Positions 62,936 through 64,000 of a stretch of DNA of 64,000 nt are shown piece by piece. Source of the stretch: Acidisarcina sp. (GTDB taxonomy: Bacteria > Acidobacteriota > Terriglobia > Terriglobales > Acidobacteriaceae); assembly GCA_035539175.1 (NCBI GenBank), contig DATLIY010000007.1, positions 248,001 to 312,000 of the forward strand, written 5' to 3'. The notes under the pieces were generated by a model that saw only the letters and a program-made list of their open reading frames with translations, was not told the DNA's origin and ran no database searches. How positions within the stretch are numbered: the first letter of the stretch is position 1; each line of letters opens with the position of its first letter. The position numbers were made by a program, and so were the translations under genes.

Positions 62936-63274
62936 ATGCAAAAGATAGAAGCAATCATCCAGCCGTCGAAGCTGGATGCTGTGAAGGACGCCCTGATGGA
63001 GGTAGGGATCGAGGGCATGACGATCCTCGACGCCCGCGGTCATGGCCGTCAAAAGGGCCATACCGAGTTCTATCGCGGCCGGGAATACACGGTAGATCTC
63101 CTGCCTAAGATAAAGCTGGAACTGGTGATCAACGACGAGCTGGTCGAGAAGGCTCTGCAAGCCATTCTGGGTGCGGCACGAACAGGCAAGATCGGCGACG
63201 GCAAGATCTTCCTCTCCAGGATCGACGAGGCTATCCGCATCCGCAACGACGAAAGAGGACCTTCGGCCCTCTAG
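62936..63274 (+). CDS. glnB: Nitrogen regulatory protein PII (GlnB/GlnK)
   Basis: 112 residues. MQKIEAIIQPSKLDAVKDAL, the T-loop with Tyr51 in FYRGREYTVDLLPKIKLE, and GDGKIFLSRIDEAIRIRN identify a canonical PII. Tyr51 would be uridylylated by GlnD, whose gene follows. Position behind amtB suggests the GlnK role of gating AmtB. AMT-PII-GlnD order is a coherent nitrogen-control operon. Confidence 0.95.
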   Translation: MQKIEAIIQPSKLDAVKDALMEVGIEGMTILDARGHGRQKGHTEFYRGREYTVDLLPKIKLELVINDELVEKALQAILGAARTGKIGDGKIFLSRIDEAIRIRNDERGPSAL

Positions 63275-63338
63275 CCTTTCTCCCACGGATGCGGTGCGCA
63301 CGCCGCGCCGCATCCCCAACTTCCGGAAAGTGCAGGGC

Positions 63339-64000
63339 ATGATACCTGAGTCCATACTGATTCCTGAGCTTCGCGAACAATATCAGCAAGACTCCCTCGC
63401 CCTGCGCGAAACATTTGAGCGCAACAGTAACGGCATCTCTGCCATCCACCGGCGGACCGCACTGGTCGATGAGATCCTCCGCAGGCTGTGGACCGGGCTG
63501 GCCGGGGAACCGGCACGCATCGCGGTCGTGGCAACCGGAGGCTATGGCCGCAAGGAGCTCTTCCCCTGCTCGGATATCGACGTGCTCTACCTGTGCGGCG
63601 ACGAAGAGGCGGAGAGGACATCCAGGGAAGCGATCCGCGCCTGTAACCAGGCGATGTGGGACATTGGACTACGCGCCAGCCCGGCCACTCGCAATCTGCG
63701 GGAGTGTGACCGCTTCGATCCAGACAACATCGAGTTCACGCTCTCGCTGCTGGACCGTAGATTCCTGACCGGTGAGTTCCCTCTCTACAAGAAGCTGCAG
63801 GACGATCTCATTCCTGAGCTCGTTCTGCGCGAGTGGAACACAATCGCGCAAAAGCTGGCGGAGATCGCCCGCAATCGCCATGCCAAGTACGGCAACACCA
63901 TCTTCCATCTGGAACCGAACATCAAGGACTGTCCCGGAGGGCTGCGCGACCATCATTTTGCGCAGTGGTTCGCGCTGCTGTTCGCTCTGCGTGAGAGTAA
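63339..64000 (+). CDS. glnD: PII uridylyltransferase, partial (runs off the right edge)
   Basis: The first about 220 residues are in the window and open to the last base. The nucleotidyltransferase site TGGYGRKELFPCSDIDVLYL with Asp-x-Asp, and GNTIFHLEPNIKDCPGGLRDHHFAQWFALLFALRES, are GlnD-specific. ATG 63339 was chosen; GTG 63330 and GTG 63294 in the same frame are alternatives. It modifies the PII encoded 64 bases upstream. Confidence 0.9.
   Translation, partial: MIPESILIPELREQYQQDSLALRETFERNSNGISAIHRRTALVDEILRRLWTGLAGEPARIAVVATGGYGRKELFPCSDIDVLYLCGDEEAERTSREAIRACNQAMWDIGLRASPATRNLRECDRFDPDNIEFTLSLLDRRFLTGEFPLYKKLQDDLIPELVLREWNTIAQKLAEIARNRHAKYGNTIFHLEPNIKDCPGGLRDHHFAQWFALLFALRES

Overview
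The window looks like chromosomal DNA of an acidobacterium (Acidobacteriota, probably Terriglobia/subdivision 1). This is inferred from the GC-rich coding style and the combination of genes: a bacillithiol-type BshA, menaquinone synthesis by the futalosine route (MqnE), a fused E1 alpha/beta 2-oxoacid dehydrogenase, sortilin-like and two-component-propeller proteins, acidobacterial Ig-like secreted proteins and single-subunit quinol NO reductase. No rRNA, insertion sequence, prophage, CRISPR array or integrase was found. One tRNA (Val, anticodon TAC) is present. TTG starts behind very strong Shine-Dalgarno sequences recur (72, 17268, 40186, 61441).

Layout. 1-3100: a Flp-type pilin, a multipass GT-C-like membrane protein and a GT2 transferase (cell-surface assembly). 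3.2-6.1 kb: quinol-dependent NO reductase norB and a tightly linked membrane protein with a zinc-ribbon-like insert. 6.2-10.7 kb: PAP2 phosphatase, secreted beta-helix protein, secreted esterase. 10.7-14.6 kb: kdgK, a monohaem cytochrome c, a MarR-pirin pair with a clear operator, and GTP cyclohydrolase II. 14.8-18.3 kb: LytS-type kinase, bshA and a YdjC/ChbG deacetylase. 18.4-22.7 kb: tRNA-Val, a barrel-like protein, DinB and a glycine-betaine-type ABC transporter. 22.8-27.9 kb: a P-loop kinase, then the glycolytic operon gapA-rid-pgk-(membrane protein)-tpiA ending in a terminator.

27.9-40 kb: Rieske protein, mini zinc-ribbon protein, an alpha/beta hydrolase lacking its nucleophile, two-domain 2-oxoacid dehydrogenase E1, MscS channel, YyaL-type thioredoxin-domain protein, M20 peptidase, COG2945 hydrolase and glycerate 2-kinase. 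40-43 kb: three-gene proton-translocating transhydrogenase (pntAA-pntAB-pntB). 43.4-49.5 kb: a PDZ-7TM-GAF-PAS histidine kinase overlapping an NtrC-type regulator with an altered GAFTGA loop, then mlaE-mlaF, where MlaF has Ser in place of the Walker B Glu. 49.6-58 kb: glutaryl-CoA dehydrogenase, mqnE, a thioredoxin-fold-like secreted protein, RimI, a sortilin-like propeller, an OmpA-like surface protein and a solitary nuoB. 58-64 kb: a propeller-GGDEF diguanylate cyclase, then the nitrogen set amtB-glnB-glnD (glnD runs off the right edge).

The most unusual signals are not one new island. They are several coherent oddities: proteins whose catalytic residues have been replaced within otherwise conserved folds (28514-29488, MlaF, the NtrC-family regulator), the zinc-ribbon partner of NO reductase, the Rid protein plus membrane protein embedded in the triose-phosphate operon, and an ABC ATPase whose conserved N-terminus has no ordinary start codon. 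All functional calls come from reading motifs by eye; no database search was possible.
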